Positions 14,489 through 23,441 of a DNA stretch of 35,664 nucleotides are shown here, piece after piece. Each line of letters begins with the position of its first letter. Position 1 is the first letter of the stretch. A program made the position numbers and the translations under genes. Under the pieces are notes generated by a model. That model was given only the letters and a program-made list of their open reading frames with translations. It was not told where the DNA came from and made no database searches. Source of the stretch: a virus; the IMG/VR virus record IMGVR_UViG_3300042896_000063, positions 1 to 35,664 of that record, one strand, 5' to 3'.

Positions 14489-14875
14489 ATGTCAGAAATG
14501 TCCAACTACCTTGAAAATGCACTTATTAACGTAACACTACGCAATACAGCATATACCTCACCTACAACTATTTATGTAGCATTATTTACTACAGACCCTA
14601 CAGATGCAGGTACAGGTACACAGGTATCAGGTGGCTCATATGCACGTACTGCAGTTACATTTGGCGCACCATCAGATGGTGTAAGCTTATCTAATGCAGA
14701 CTGTACGTTTCCACAGGCAACAGCATCATGGGGTACAGTAGCATTTATTGGTCTATTTGATGCATTGACTGTAGGTAATATGCTTTACTACACACCATTA
14801 ACTGTATCTAAAACTATTGATACAGGTGATATTTTCAAGATAGCATCAGGTTCACTTTCAGTTACATTAGCATAG
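14489..14875 (+). CDS. Conserved phage structural protein (128 aa)
   Basis: A 128-aa beta-rich protein of a type very common in tailed phages: SNYLENALINVTLRNTAYTSPTTIYVALFTTDPTDAGTG, SGGSYARTAVTFG, TFPQATASWGTVAFIGLFDA. Usually annotated as virion or tail-fibre-associated; precise role unknown. A clean Shine-Dalgarno (AAAGGA) precedes it. It starts the run of tail/fibre genes. Confidence 0.75.
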   Translation: MSEMSNYLENALINVTLRNTAYTSPTTIYVALFTTDPTDAGTGTQVSGGSYARTAVTFGAPSDGVSLSNADCTFPQATASWGTVAFIGLFDALTVGNMLYYTPLTVSKTIDTGDIFKIASGSLSVTLA

Positions 14876-14884
14876 GGGCTTATT

Positions 14885-15370
14885 ATGGCTCTTATCGTTA
14901 AAGATAGGGTTCAAGAAACTTCTACTACAGTAGGTACAGGTACATTAACACTTTTAGGTGCTAGTGCTGGCTTTCAAACATTCTCTACGGCAGTTGGTAA
15001 TGGTAATACTACTTACTATGCTATCGTAGAGGGTTCTCTGTGGGAGGTAGGAGTCGGAACTGTAGGTGCTGGTACGTTAGTAAGGACTACACTATTATCT
15101 TCGTCCACAGGCTCTCTGGTAGCTTTTACGAGTGCATCTAAGAACGTATTTGTAACTTACCCTGCAGGTCGTTCAGTATATCTAGATGAAACACTAACAG
15201 CCAATGCACCACAACTTCAAGCATCTAATGGTCTAATACTTAATAGCAAGACAATCGGCACTAGCTTTACGATACCGTCTGTAGATAATGCTATGTCAGT
15301 TGGCCCAGTTACTATCAATTCTGGTATTACAATTACTGTGCCATCAGGTAGTCGTTGGTTGGTACTTTAA
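14885..15370 (+). CDS. Tail-associated structural protein
   Basis: A 161-aa protein with the N-terminal module VKDRVQETSTTVGTGTLTLLGASAGFQTFSTAVGNGNTTYYAIVEG found at the start of many tail fibre-region proteins, followed by a beta-repeat C-terminus ending SGSRWLVL. It probably forms part of the virion surface or fibre base. Seven bases after the preceding gene's stop, in the same operon. Confidence 0.7.
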   Translation: MALIVKDRVQETSTTVGTGTLTLLGASAGFQTFSTAVGNGNTTYYAIVEGSLWEVGVGTVGAGTLVRTTLLSSSTGSLVAFTSASKNVFVTYPAGRSVYLDETLTANAPQLQASNGLILNSKTIGTSFTIPSVDNAMSVGPVTINSGITITVPSGSRWLVL

Positions 15371-15379
15371 GGATAAATA

Positions 15380-16372
15380 ATGGCAACAATAATTTCAAGT
15401 AAGACAACAAGTGGTGGGGGTCTAATAATAACACCAGATACTTCTGGAATATTAGCACTAGCCTCAGCAGATGGCACGACAGCGGTCACTATAGATGCTA
15501 GTCAGAATACTTCTTTAGTAGGTAATCTAAATCTTACTGGGGCTAGTAAGTTTATTACTGGTGATTTTAGTAATTCTACCGTAGCTAATCGAGTTGCATT
15601 TCAAACCTCTACGACTAATGGTAATACGGGATTAACTGTTTTACCTAATGGTACTGCTACATATAGTGGTATATCTTTATTTAGTAATTCTAATCCAACT
15701 AATTCCTCTTATGGGGCTTTATCACAAAATGGAACTACTACTAAAGTTGAGGCATCAATAAATGGTACAGGTACTTATGGTAATTTAGAACTTTGGTCAG
15801 GTGGTGTTAGAACATTTTATAGTGGAAGTTCTGGGGATGTACATATACCAGCATTAAATATAGATGGAGGATATATTGAACTTAATTCTGCTATTACAGT
15901 AGATTCTGTATGTTTTATAGATTTTCATGCTACTGCAGGTTCTGATTTTAACTTTCGTATTCTTAGAAATGCAGGAGTTAATGGTGCTACTCAACTACAA
16001 AATACTGGTACAGGAGCTATATTAGTAACAGCTAATACAGCAGGGGTTCAATTAACTAATGGTGCAACATCATGGGTATCTGCATCAGATGAAAATCGTA
16101 AAGATATTATTGAACCAATCATTAATGGTGTAGATAAGGTAGCAACATTACGTTCTGTTATTGGTAAGTATAAGACAGATGATGCAGATAAAAGACGAGT
16201 CTTCTTAATTGCTCAAGATGTACAAAAAGTACTACCTGAAGCAGTAGTAGAATGTGAAGATGATACAGGTAAATATTTAGCTTTATCTTATACAGACATT
16301 GTACCTCTATTAGTATCAGCTATTAATGAACTAACTGCAAGAGTTAAAGTATTGGAGAGTAAAATTGTCTAG
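15380..16372 (+). CDS. Tail fibre with S74 intramolecular chaperone
   Basis: A 330-aa fibre. Residues 1-230 are threonine/serine/glycine-rich beta structure typical of trimeric fibres. The C-terminal 95 residues are a peptidase S74 chaperone: ASDENRKDIIEPI, YKTDDADKRRVFLIAQDVQKVLPEAV, then a coiled coil ending ELTARVKVLESKIV. In this family the domain assembles the trimer and cuts itself off; the S236-D237 before ENRK is the likely cleavage site. The first 230 residues presumably bind a host surface sugar. Overlaps the next gene by 8 bases. Confidence 0.88.
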   Translation: MATIISSKTTSGGGLIITPDTSGILALASADGTTAVTIDASQNTSLVGNLNLTGASKFITGDFSNSTVANRVAFQTSTTNGNTGLTVLPNGTATYSGISLFSNSNPTNSSYGALSQNGTTTKVEASINGTGTYGNLELWSGGVRTFYSGSSGDVHIPALNIDGGYIELNSAITVDSVCFIDFHATAGSDFNFRILRNAGVNGATQLQNTGTGAILVTANTAGVQLTNGATSWVSASDENRKDIIEPIINGVDKVATLRSVIGKYKTDDADKRRVFLIAQDVQKVLPEAVVECEDDTGKYLALSYTDIVPLLVSAINELTARVKVLESKIV

Positions 16373-17012
16373 CATAGTCGTAGCTGGCGATACCAGCGGA
16401 AGTGTCACATTAAGTGCGCCAGCAGTAGCAGGTTCTACAACATTAACTCTACCTAGTGTGAGTGGAACTCTAATTACAAGTGCTACAGGTCAAACATTAA
16501 CATCTCCAGTTATTGCAGGTACTCCTACAGGTGTCGGTACATTAACATCAGGTACAGCAGTAGCCTCTACAAGTGGTACATCAATAGACTTTACAGGTAT
16601 ACCTAGTTGGGCTAAGAGGGTTACTGTGATGTTTAGTGGCGTAAGTACAAGCGGTGCAAGTAATTTGCAATTTAGATTAGGAGCATCTGGTGGAGCTGAA
16701 GCTACAGGGTATTTATCAACTGATTTTGGTGTTGGTGGGGCTACTACTTCTACAGCATTAAGTACAACTGGATTTCAACTCAGATCAGATACAGCATCTT
16801 CTGTTAGTAATGGTCAATTAGTAATAAGCCAATTAAATAGTGCGACTAACTTATGGGTTGCTACAGGGATAGATGGTCGTTCAGATGTAGCTGTATTGTA
16901 TTCTTTTGGAGGTTCTAAAACCCTTGCAGGTACTTTAGACAGAGTTCGCATCACCACATTAAATGGCACAGACACCTTCGATGCTGGCTCAATTAATATA
17001 ATGTACGAGTGA
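16365..17012 (+). CDS. Tail fibre-like protein with TTG start
   Basis: A 215-aa beta-rich protein. The opening SIVVAGDTSGSVTLSAPAVAGSTTLTLP is the repeated phage fibre motif. The C-terminal half (RVTVMFSGVSTSGASNLQFRLG, INIMYE) resembles a globular fibre tip. The only workable start is TTG 16365, with GGAGAG at 16354-16359 five bases upstream, inside the S74 gene; no ATG exists near. It may be an additional receptor-binding fibre or a variable partner of the S74 fibre. Confidence 0.75.
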   Translation: MSSIVVAGDTSGSVTLSAPAVAGSTTLTLPSVSGTLITSATGQTLTSPVIAGTPTGVGTLTSGTAVASTSGTSIDFTGIPSWAKRVTVMFSGVSTSGASNLQFRLGASGGAEATGYLSTDFGVGGATTSTALSTTGFQLRSDTASSVSNGQLVISQLNSATNLWVATGIDGRSDVAVLYSFGGSKTLAGTLDRVRITTLNGTDTFDAGSINIMYE

Positions 17013-17040
17013 TTATAGCTAATCACATAAAGGAAATCCA

Positions 17041-17208
17041 ATGAGAATAGAACTTAACTTAGAAACAGGTGAGCAATCAGAACATGAAGATGCACCAGTA
17101 ACTTGGGTAGAACCTGTAGTAGTTGCGCCTATACCACCTACTAAAGAAGAACTGTTGGTAGAACTTGAATTATTGACAGCTAAGATACAAGCATTAGGAG
17201 CAATATAA
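17041..17208 (+). CDS. Small acidic protein between fibre genes (55 aa)
   Basis: ATG 17041 follows AAAGGAA. The 55 residues start MRIELNLETGEQSE, have a proline/valine-rich linker (VEPVVVAPIPP) and end in a helix (TKEELLVELELLTAKIQALGAI). Short proteins like this sit beside fibre genes in many phages and may be assembly helpers; that role is inferred. TAATG overlap with the next fibre gene. Confidence 0.6.
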   Translation: MRIELNLETGEQSEHEDAPVTWVEPVVVAPIPPTKEELLVELELLTAKIQALGAI

Positions 17209-17714
17209 TGGCAATAGTTTTAGATGGCACACTTGGAATCACCTCACCAGCATTAGATATAGCAACTCCACTTGTAGTAGCAGATGGTGGTACAGGATTA
17301 TCAGCAGTAGGTACATCAGGTAATGTATTAACAAGTAATGGTACTGGTTGGGTAAGTTCTGCACCAGCTACTATAAGTAGATATACATCTACAGCTCAAA
17401 CAATTACAAATGCAGGTCTTTTAACTTTAGCACATGGTCTTGGAGCTAAACCTTATAGAATATTTACTACTCTAGTTTGTGTTACTGCTGAATTTAATTA
17501 TGCAATTGGTGATGAATTATTTGTTACACACTATCAAGAGTCATCTTCTGCAGTAGATTCTTATGGGTGTAGCTTAACTATTAATGCAACAAATTTAATT
17601 ATACGATATGGTTCAGGACCTACAACAGTATTTGTAGCTACTAATAAAACTACAGGGGCAGGAGTTAATTTAACTAATGCTAATTGGAGATTTTATATAA
17701 GGGCAGAATTATAA
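17208..17714 (+). CDS. Tail fibre-like protein (168 aa)
   Basis: The N-terminus (DGTLGITSPALDIATPLVVADGGTGLSAVGTSGNVLTSNGTGWVS) carries the GGTG-SxxGxxxxxLTSNGTxW repeat common in phage fibre shafts. The C-terminal 110 residues form a beta-sandwich-like tip (LAHGLGAKPYRIFTTLVC, NWRFYIRAEL). No chaperone domain. TAATG coupled to the preceding small gene, and followed without gap by a membrane protein gene. Confidence 0.7.
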   Translation: MAIVLDGTLGITSPALDIATPLVVADGGTGLSAVGTSGNVLTSNGTGWVSSAPATISRYTSTAQTITNAGLLTLAHGLGAKPYRIFTTLVCVTAEFNYAIGDELFVTHYQESSSAVDSYGCSLTINATNLIIRYGSGPTTVFVATNKTTGAGVNLTNANWRFYIRAEL

Positions 17715-18212
17715 ATGAAATACTTTAGATGGTTATTATGCTTTCCATTCTCAATAGCATTAACCTTTGTTACATGGTTTCTTTCACCACTTCTAGCACT
17801 CCCTATCTTCGTAACTATAATAGATGGCAGGGAATGGTTAATTAAACCTTTACGTTGGTTTCAGACTTTTGATGCACCATTAGATGAATTTACACATGGT
17901 GGTTATGGCACAGCTTCAAGTGCATATACTAATCGTATCAAGTGGCTTATTCGTAATCCTGCTTATGGCTTTGCTCAATATCCTATGGGTATAGAACCTA
18001 CTAGCTTACCTAAAGTAACTGGCTCAATATGCAAGTGGGATATGGGATTTAATAACTGGGAATATACCGATTGGGGTAATGCATTTAACTTTAGGGCGCA
18101 ATGGTTCTTTACAGTACATTGGTTCATTCGTATTAATATTGGTTGGAAGTATCATGGAGGTTTTACACGACTTATGCTTGCTACTCATATAACACCTAGA
18201 AAGTTTAAATAA
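17715..18212 (+). CDS. Phage membrane protein of the DUF7338 type
   Basis: A 165-aa protein with two hydrophobic segments at the N-terminus (LLCFPFSIALTFVTWFLSPLLALPIFV, residues 6-35), then a soluble part rich in W, Y and F: RWFQTFDAPLDEFTHGG, NRIKWLIRNPAYGF. This arrangement is shared by a widespread uncharacterised phage family seen among tail and lysis genes. Probably in the inner membrane; function unknown. Overlaps the next gene by one base. Confidence 0.75.
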   Translation: MKYFRWLLCFPFSIALTFVTWFLSPLLALPIFVTIIDGREWLIKPLRWFQTFDAPLDEFTHGGYGTASSAYTNRIKWLIRNPAYGFAQYPMGIEPTSLPKVTGSICKWDMGFNNWEYTDWGNAFNFRAQWFFTVHWFIRINIGWKYHGGFTRLMLATHITPRKFK

Positions 18213-18985
18213 TGTTTGGGATAGCATCATTTTCTCAAGTACCATTTAGCTCACTTGCTAGTCAGTTACTATTAGCTTCTGCTAGTATTAATGGAACAGC
18301 AGTAGTTACTGCTAATGGCTATAATATCTATAGTGGCAATGCATTAATAAACTCTACTGCTACTGTTACTTCTAATGCTTATGCTATCAGAACATTTAAT
18401 GGGTCAATAACTGCTTATGGTATTGTAAGTTCTGATGCTATTAGATTACGTACAAGCACAGGCTCAATAAATGGCATTGCTACAGTATCTAGTGATGCTG
18501 ATATTATTTATAATGGCATTGCAACTATTACAGGTTATTCTGTAGTACAATCGTCAGCATATAGAATTAGATATGCACTAGGTACAATTAATAGTGATGC
18601 TACAGTATCATCTAGTGCAATAAGAACACGTACTACATCAGGTAACATTATCGGTACGGCAATAGTTACTGGTCTTGGTGGTGTACAGTATGAAGGCAAT
18701 GCTAGTATTAATGGTTATAGCTTATTAACTGCTTATCCTAATACAATATGGTCAGCAAATGGTAGTATCTATAATACGGCAACAGTAATTGTTAATGGAA
18801 TTAATATTGGCCATAACTGGACAGATACAACTATAAACAACAATACATGGACAGATACTACAGTTAATAATAATGTTTGGACTGACTCAATAGTTAATTC
18901 AAATACATGGTCAGATGTAGCTACAAATTCAAATACTTGGACAGATACATCAGTTAATAGCAATGAATGGCTACTCAAGGGATAG
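18212..18985 (+). CDS. Repetitive tail protein with C-terminal WTD repeats
   Basis: A 257-aa protein made of repeats. Residues about 25-195 are seven or so 27-29-residue units of the form GSINGIATVSSDAIRIR, likely a beta-solenoid or stacked-strand fibre. Residues 201-253 are five 10-residue units (NxWTDTTVNN) ending NEWLLKG. No catalytic motif. It lies between fibre genes and is probably a virion spike or stalk. ATG 18212 shares its first base with the preceding stop. Confidence 0.7.
   Translation: MFGIASFSQVPFSSLASQLLLASASINGTAVVTANGYNIYSGNALINSTATVTSNAYAIRTFNGSITAYGIVSSDAIRLRTSTGSINGIATVSSDADIIYNGIATITGYSVVQSSAYRIRYALGTINSDATVSSSAIRTRTTSGNIIGTAIVTGLGGVQYEGNASINGYSLLTAYPNTIWSANGSIYNTATVIVNGINIGHNWTDTTINNNTWTDTTVNNNVWTDSIVNSNTWSDVATNSNTWTDTSVNSNEWLLKG
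18812..18970 (+). repeat. 30-bp coding tandem repeat (WTD repeats)
   Basis: Five imperfect 30-bp units, each encoding about ten residues (NTWTDTTVNN, NVWTDSIVNS, NTWSDVATNS, NTWTDTSVNS). The trinucleotide phase is kept, so copy number could change without breaking the frame. Confidence 0.75.
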
Positions 18986-18988
18986 ATT

Positions 18989-19681
18989 ATGGCTAAAAAT
19001 AAAGTAAGTGAATATAGCTCAACTGCCGCAAGTAATACTGATATTGGTGGTATTGATATTGCAGAGGGTTGCGCACCAAGTGGGATTAATAATGCAATTC
19101 GTGAGCTAATGGCTCAGATTAAAGATATGCAATCAGGTAGTGATTCAGATGCATTAGTAGCAGGTGGTACATTAACACTACTAAATACATTAATTACAAG
19201 TTCATCAGCAGGTACTGCAGGTCAAGCATTACTATCTCAAGGTGCTTCAACACCACCAGCATGGGGTACATTAACAATATTTCCAGTAGGTGCTATCTAC
19301 ATTAGTACAGTATCTACTAACCCTGCATCACTATTTGGTTTTGGTACATGGGTAGCATATGGTACAGGTCGTACTTTAGTAGCTATTGATACAAGTAATA
19401 CATTAATGGACGTAGTAGGTGAAACATTTGGTGGTGCTGATGCAATCGTTCCTAGCCATAGTCATAGTATTACAGATGCTGGACATAATCATACTGCTAT
19501 GGGTACATATGCTCTAAGTCAGCCTAGAGATGGGGCGCAAGGTCAGCCTTCAGCTAGAGAAACAACAGTAACAACAAGCACATCTACTACTGGTATTACT
19601 ATTAATACAACAGGTGTTTCAGTAACTAATCAAAACTATCAACCATCTATTGCAGTATATATCTGGAATAGGACTGCCTAA
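18989..19681 (+). CDS. Tail fibre protein with His-rich collar-like tip
   Basis: A 230-aa protein. Residues 1-45 (SEYSSTAASNTDIGGIDIAEGCAPSGINNAIRELMAQIKDM) match the N-terminal virion-attachment module of many podoviral fibres. The C-terminal half has PVGAIYISTVSTNPASLFGFGTW and GGADAIVPSHSHSITDAGHNH, then NQNYQPSIAVYIWNR. The HSH...HNH pattern resembles the metal-binding histidines at the tip of T4 gp12-like short fibres. A good candidate for the primary receptor-binding fibre. TAATG overlap with the hub gene. Confidence 0.8.
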   Translation: MAKNKVSEYSSTAASNTDIGGIDIAEGCAPSGINNAIRELMAQIKDMQSGSDSDALVAGGTLTLLNTLITSSSAGTAGQALLSQGASTPPAWGTLTIFPVGAIYISTVSTNPASLFGFGTWVAYGTGRTLVAIDTSNTLMDVVGETFGGADAIVPSHSHSITDAGHNHTAMGTYALSQPRDGAQGQPSARETTVTTSTSTTGITINTTGVSVTNQNYQPSIAVYIWNRTA

Positions 19682-21111
19682 TGGCTGTACAACGTATTAC
19701 ATTTAACGAGTGGACTCCTGACCAACCTAGTATTGTTGAGAACTTATCTGTCGCAAAGAATGTAATACCTGCGGCAGTTGGTTATACTCCATATCATCTA
19801 CCTGTAAACTATTCATCTGATGCTAGTGAGAACTTGAATCAAGTATATGCAGGTAGATTTAGTAATACCACTACAGTATTTGCAGGTGGTGCTACCAAGC
19901 TATTTAAGTATGACGGCTCAACACTTGCATTGAATAACGTATCTCAAGCAGGTAACTATACTAATGTTGAGAAGTGGAACATGGTTCAGTTTGGTAATAC
20001 AGTCATTGCCGCAAATGCAGTCAATAAACTTCAAGGCTATACAATAGGTTCAAGTACAACATTTACAGATTTAAGTACAGTAGCACCAGTAGCTGAGTAT
20101 GTAACAGTAGTACGTGACTTTGTAGTATCAGCTAACTTAGACTCAGGCACTAATGCAAATAAAGTTCAATGGTCAAATATTAACGATTCATCAGATTGGT
20201 CTACAGGTTCAGCTAGTCAGTCAGACTTTCAGATAATTGCAGATGGTGGCAACATTCATGGCATAACTGGTGGTGAAACAGGTCTTATCTTGCTAGAACG
20301 TGCCATTGTACGTATGACATATGTAGGTAGTCCATTATTCTTTCAGTTTGATACTATCTCACGTAGTCTAGGCTGTATTGAGGGTAACTCAGTAGTCAAG
20401 TACGGCAACATGACATACTTCTTAGGTGAAGAAGGATTTTACTCATGTGATGGTTCTACAGTAACTCCTATAGGCAATGAGAAGATTGATAGGTGGTTTG
20501 CACTTAACTCAAACCCATCATTAATTAATACAATATCTGCGGCAGTAGATCCATTTCACAAGATTGTAGTATGGAACTTTGCTAATACATTTGGTGGTCG
20601 TTCATTACTTATCTTTAATTGGCAAGTAAACAAGTGGTCATATGGTGATACTGATGTAAACTATGTAGCAAGCTCTGCATCTGCAGGTCTTACATTAGAG
20701 GGCATGGATATTTACGGAACTATGGACACAATAGGTACATCATTTGATAGCCGTCTATTTTCTGGTGGTAAGTTACTATTTGCAGGTGCAAGGTTAGCTA
20801 AGATAGTGACATTTACTGGTGCTAACTCTGAGGCAGTAATTACTACAGGTGATATAGGTGCTGAAACTGCTACAGTTATCAACTTTGTTAAGCCTATCGT
20901 AGACAATGGGTCTGCTACAGTAGCTCTATCTACACGTAATAAGTTAAATGAGTCATACACAATTACATCATACATTCCAGCAGATGCTGAGAATAAGGTA
21001 TCAGTAAGGTCAAGTGGTAAGTATCATCAAATATCTGTAAAGCCTACTGGCACACAATGGTCAAACGTACTAGCTGTAGATATTGATATTATTCCACAGG
21101 GTAATAGATAA
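19681..21111 (+). CDS. Tail hub / DNA stabilisation protein (P22 gp10-like)
   Basis: A 476-aa beta-propeller-like protein of the P22 gp10 family, the tail factor that attaches below the adaptor and holds in the packaged DNA. Recognisable features: the opening FNEWTPDQPSIVENLSVAKNVIPAAVGYTPY, WNMVQFGNTVIAAN, VRDFVVSANL, VQWSNINDSSDWS, SLGCIEGNSVVKYGNMTYFLGEEGFYSCDG. The length matches the family. With the adaptor at 13858 it completes a short non-contractile tail. TAATG links it to both neighbours. Confidence 0.88.
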   Translation: MAVQRITFNEWTPDQPSIVENLSVAKNVIPAAVGYTPYHLPVNYSSDASENLNQVYAGRFSNTTTVFAGGATKLFKYDGSTLALNNVSQAGNYTNVEKWNMVQFGNTVIAANAVNKLQGYTIGSSTTFTDLSTVAPVAEYVTVVRDFVVSANLDSGTNANKVQWSNINDSSDWSTGSASQSDFQIIADGGNIHGITGGETGLILLERAIVRMTYVGSPLFFQFDTISRSLGCIEGNSVVKYGNMTYFLGEEGFYSCDGSTVTPIGNEKIDRWFALNSNPSLINTISAAVDPFHKIVVWNFANTFGGRSLLIFNWQVNKWSYGDTDVNYVASSASAGLTLEGMDIYGTMDTIGTSFDSRLFSGGKLLFAGARLAKIVTFTGANSEAVITTGDIGAETATVINFVKPIVDNGSATVALSTRNKLNESYTITSYIPADAENKVSVRSSGKYHQISVKPTGTQWSNVLAVDIDIIPQGNR

Positions 21112-21905
21112 TGTATCGTAAACTAAATCCATCAGGTGCTAACACACGTGAAATATCAGAGGTAGTGAATAACTTACTTGATGGTAAGTCTAATAATACA
21201 GGCACATTTACATTAGCAACAGGTGGTGCAAAGACTACGACTATCTATGATGAACGTATTGGCTTTGATTCATCTATTGCAATAACACCTACAAGTATGA
21301 CTGCGGCTACTGGCTACTATCCATATGGCGCATATCAAGATGATACGACACAAAGTGTTACAGTAACAACTAACGCCTATGCTATGCGATTTAATACTAT
21401 AGACTATGAGCTAGGTATGTCTTTAACAAGTGGGTCAAGAATTACTGTAGGTTATTCTGGTCTATATAATATTCAGTTTAGTTCTCAATTTGTAAATACA
21501 GATAGTCAAGCACATGATGTAAGCATATGGTTTAGAAAGAACGGAACTAATGTACCTAAGTCTAATGGTGAATTTACAGTACCTAGCAAACATGGTTCAG
21601 TTAATGGACAGCTAATTGCTGGGTTTAATTTATTTTTAGATTTAGCATTAAATGATTATGCAGAAATTATGTGGGCTACTGAAAGTACTACTGTGGCAAT
21701 GACTAACATTCCAGTACAAATTAATCCTACTAGACCTGCTACACCATCAGTTATTGCTACTGTATCTCATGTATCTGCTGATGGATATACAACTAACCTA
21801 TTTAATGCTCCATATATTAGTGCTAAGTTCAAAGGTAGTGCTACAGTAACTCACCCTGCAAATTCTAATACAGGTGTTACTTTTGATTATGTGGTGGTGG
21901 GATAA
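21111..21905 (+). CDS. Tail spike/fibre protein with jelly-roll domain
   Basis: A 264-aa protein. The N-terminal 65 residues (MYRKLNPSGANTREISEVVNNLLDGKSNN) are the attachment module seen in podoviral fibres that dock to the hub. Residues about 105-200 look like a TNF/C1q jelly-roll (SRITVGYSGLYNIQFSSQFVN, DVSIWFRKNGTNVPKS, LALNDYAEIMWATES). A carbohydrate-binding tip is plausible. It follows the hub gene by a TAATG overlap. Confidence 0.75.
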   Translation: MYRKLNPSGANTREISEVVNNLLDGKSNNTGTFTLATGGAKTTTIYDERIGFDSSIAITPTSMTAATGYYPYGAYQDDTTQSVTVTTNAYAMRFNTIDYELGMSLTSGSRITVGYSGLYNIQFSSQFVNTDSQAHDVSIWFRKNGTNVPKSNGEFTVPSKHGSVNGQLIAGFNLFLDLALNDYAEIMWATESTTVAMTNIPVQINPTRPATPSVIATVSHVSADGYTTNLFNAPYISAKFKGSATVTHPANSNTGVTFDYVVVG

Positions 21906-22294
21906 TGAACTTTGCATATGTAAAACCAAATGAGTTACGAGATAATTGGTGGTGGGTTCGTCTAGGACTTGAGAAAGTTCGTGCTAAAGGTCATTCAGAA
22001 TGGCTACCAGAAGATATTTACTGTGACTGCTATGAGCAGAGGTCAATGCTATGGACACTACCTGAGAAGAAAGGTTTTATCGTATTACAACCAAGTGGCA
22101 CTACCATGCACATATGGGCGGCATGGCTAGATTCAAGCAATCCTGATGACTTATCGTTTGGACTTGATTTTGCCAAGAGCATTGCTAAAGAAGGCAACTG
22201 CACAAAATTAACCTTTTCATCTATGCGAAGTGGGTGGGAATCAAGAGCAAAACAACTAGGATTTAGACCAAGAAATTGGGAACTAAGCATTTAG
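21905..22294 (+). CDS. GNAT-fold-like phage protein
   Basis: A 129-aa protein with the arrangement of a short family found beside podoviral tail genes: VKPNELRDNWWWVRLGLEKV, WLPEDIYCDCYEQRSMLW, HIWAAW, and a C-terminal WESRAKQLGFRPRNWEL. The order of strands and helices resembles GNAT acetyltransferases, but the acetyl-CoA loop (RxxGxG/A) is not evident, so catalysis is doubtful. TAATG overlap with the spike gene. Confidence 0.6.
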   Translation: MNFAYVKPNELRDNWWWVRLGLEKVRAKGHSEWLPEDIYCDCYEQRSMLWTLPEKKGFIVLQPSGTTMHIWAAWLDSSNPDDLSFGLDFAKSIAKEGNCTKLTFSSMRSGWESRAKQLGFRPRNWELSI

Positions 22295-22303
22295 GAGCAT
22301 TAC

Positions 22304-23440
22304 ATGAAATATAACCATTTAGATATGTTGCCATCAAAAGCATTCTCACCATTAGGTAAGGTCATGACACTTGAGGGTGGCGGTGGTGGCGGTAATAGTG
22401 GGTCATCAACATCTACTACAGGTATTGACCCAATGTTAAAACCGTATGTAGAGTTTGGTACACAAGAAGCTAAGAAGTTATATGAGGCAGGTGGGCCGCA
22501 ATACTATGCAGGTCAGACTTATGTAGGGCCATCAACTCAGACAACTAGTGCTATAGATTTAGCTACGCAACGTGCTGCTGCAGGTAATCCATTAGTACCA
22601 CTAGCACAGCAACAACAACAAAATGTAATCAGCGGTCAATACTTACAAAACAATCCTTACTTTAATCAAGCTATGGGAAGTGCGGCCCAAGGTGCAACTC
22701 AAACATATATGGACGCAATTAAAGCGGCCCAAAGTGGTGCATCTCAAGCAGGTCGTTATGGCTCAGGTGTAAGTGCTGATATTCAGAATCGTGCGGCCAC
22801 AGGTTTAGGTAATACTTTAGCAAATAAATATGGAGAACTGGCTTATCAGAATTATGCGGCCGAACGTGGCATGCAAAATCAGGCGGCTCAAAACGCACCT
22901 ACACTTGCTAATGCAGACTACACTGACATCAATCAACTATTGCAAGCAGGTCAAGCTAAAGAGGGTTATGCTAATACAGCACTACAAGCAGACATTAATC
23001 GTTTCAACTATGGTCAAAACTTACCTACTGCTAACCTTAATCAATATGCTTCATACCTTAATGCAACTCCACAAGGTTCTACTACTACAAGTACAACAAG
23101 TGGTGGTGGTAAGATTGTGTGTACTGCAATGAATCATGCTTATGGCTTCGGCTCATTCCGTCAAGCTATTTGGTTAAAACACTCAGCTAACATGAAAAAT
23201 GCTAAAACAATAGAAACAGGCTACCACGCATTATTCTTACCTGTCGTAGCTTATGCATTCAATGGCAAACGAAACAAGCTCACAGATGCTGTAAAGGCTG
23301 TTGCAGAGCATATTGCACGTCATAGAACTGCTGATTTGTGGAAAGAAATGAGAGGCAAGAATCGTGATACACTAGGTCGTATCTATCGTGCAGTCATTGA
23401 ACCTATTTGCTACGTAGTTGGCAAGGTAAAAGGAGCTTAA
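22304..23440 (+). CDS. Ala/Gln-rich tail or ejection protein
   Basis: A 378-aa protein with a glycine run near residue 27 (GGGGGGNSGSS), a long Ala/Gln/Asn-rich helical region (about 60-255) and a separate C-terminal domain of about 110 residues beginning KIVCTAMNHAYGFGSFRQAIW, with GYHALFLPVVAYAF. That domain is shared by many podoviral proteins of unknown role. Composition suggests a virion protein delivered with DNA. Start ATG 22304 follows GGAG. Confidence 0.65.
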   Translation: MKYNHLDMLPSKAFSPLGKVMTLEGGGGGGNSGSSTSTTGIDPMLKPYVEFGTQEAKKLYEAGGPQYYAGQTYVGPSTQTTSAIDLATQRAAAGNPLVPLAQQQQQNVISGQYLQNNPYFNQAMGSAAQGATQTYMDAIKAAQSGASQAGRYGSGVSADIQNRAATGLGNTLANKYGELAYQNYAAERGMQNQAAQNAPTLANADYTDINQLLQAGQAKEGYANTALQADINRFNYGQNLPTANLNQYASYLNATPQGSTTTSTTSGGGKIVCTAMNHAYGFGSFRQAIWLKHSANMKNAKTIETGYHALFLPVVAYAFNGKRNKLTDAVKAVAEHIARHRTADLWKEMRGKNRDTLGRIYRAVIEPICYVVGKVKGA

Positions 23441-23441
23441 T

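Noticed and set aside
18812-18970. CRISPR array from regularly spaced repeats
   Set aside because: The repeats are contiguous, imperfect and in frame with a tail protein; there are no spacers or cas genes.
21905-22294. Active acetyltransferase
   Set aside because: The fold pattern is GNAT-like but the acetyl-CoA-binding loop is not evident, so no enzymatic activity is claimed.
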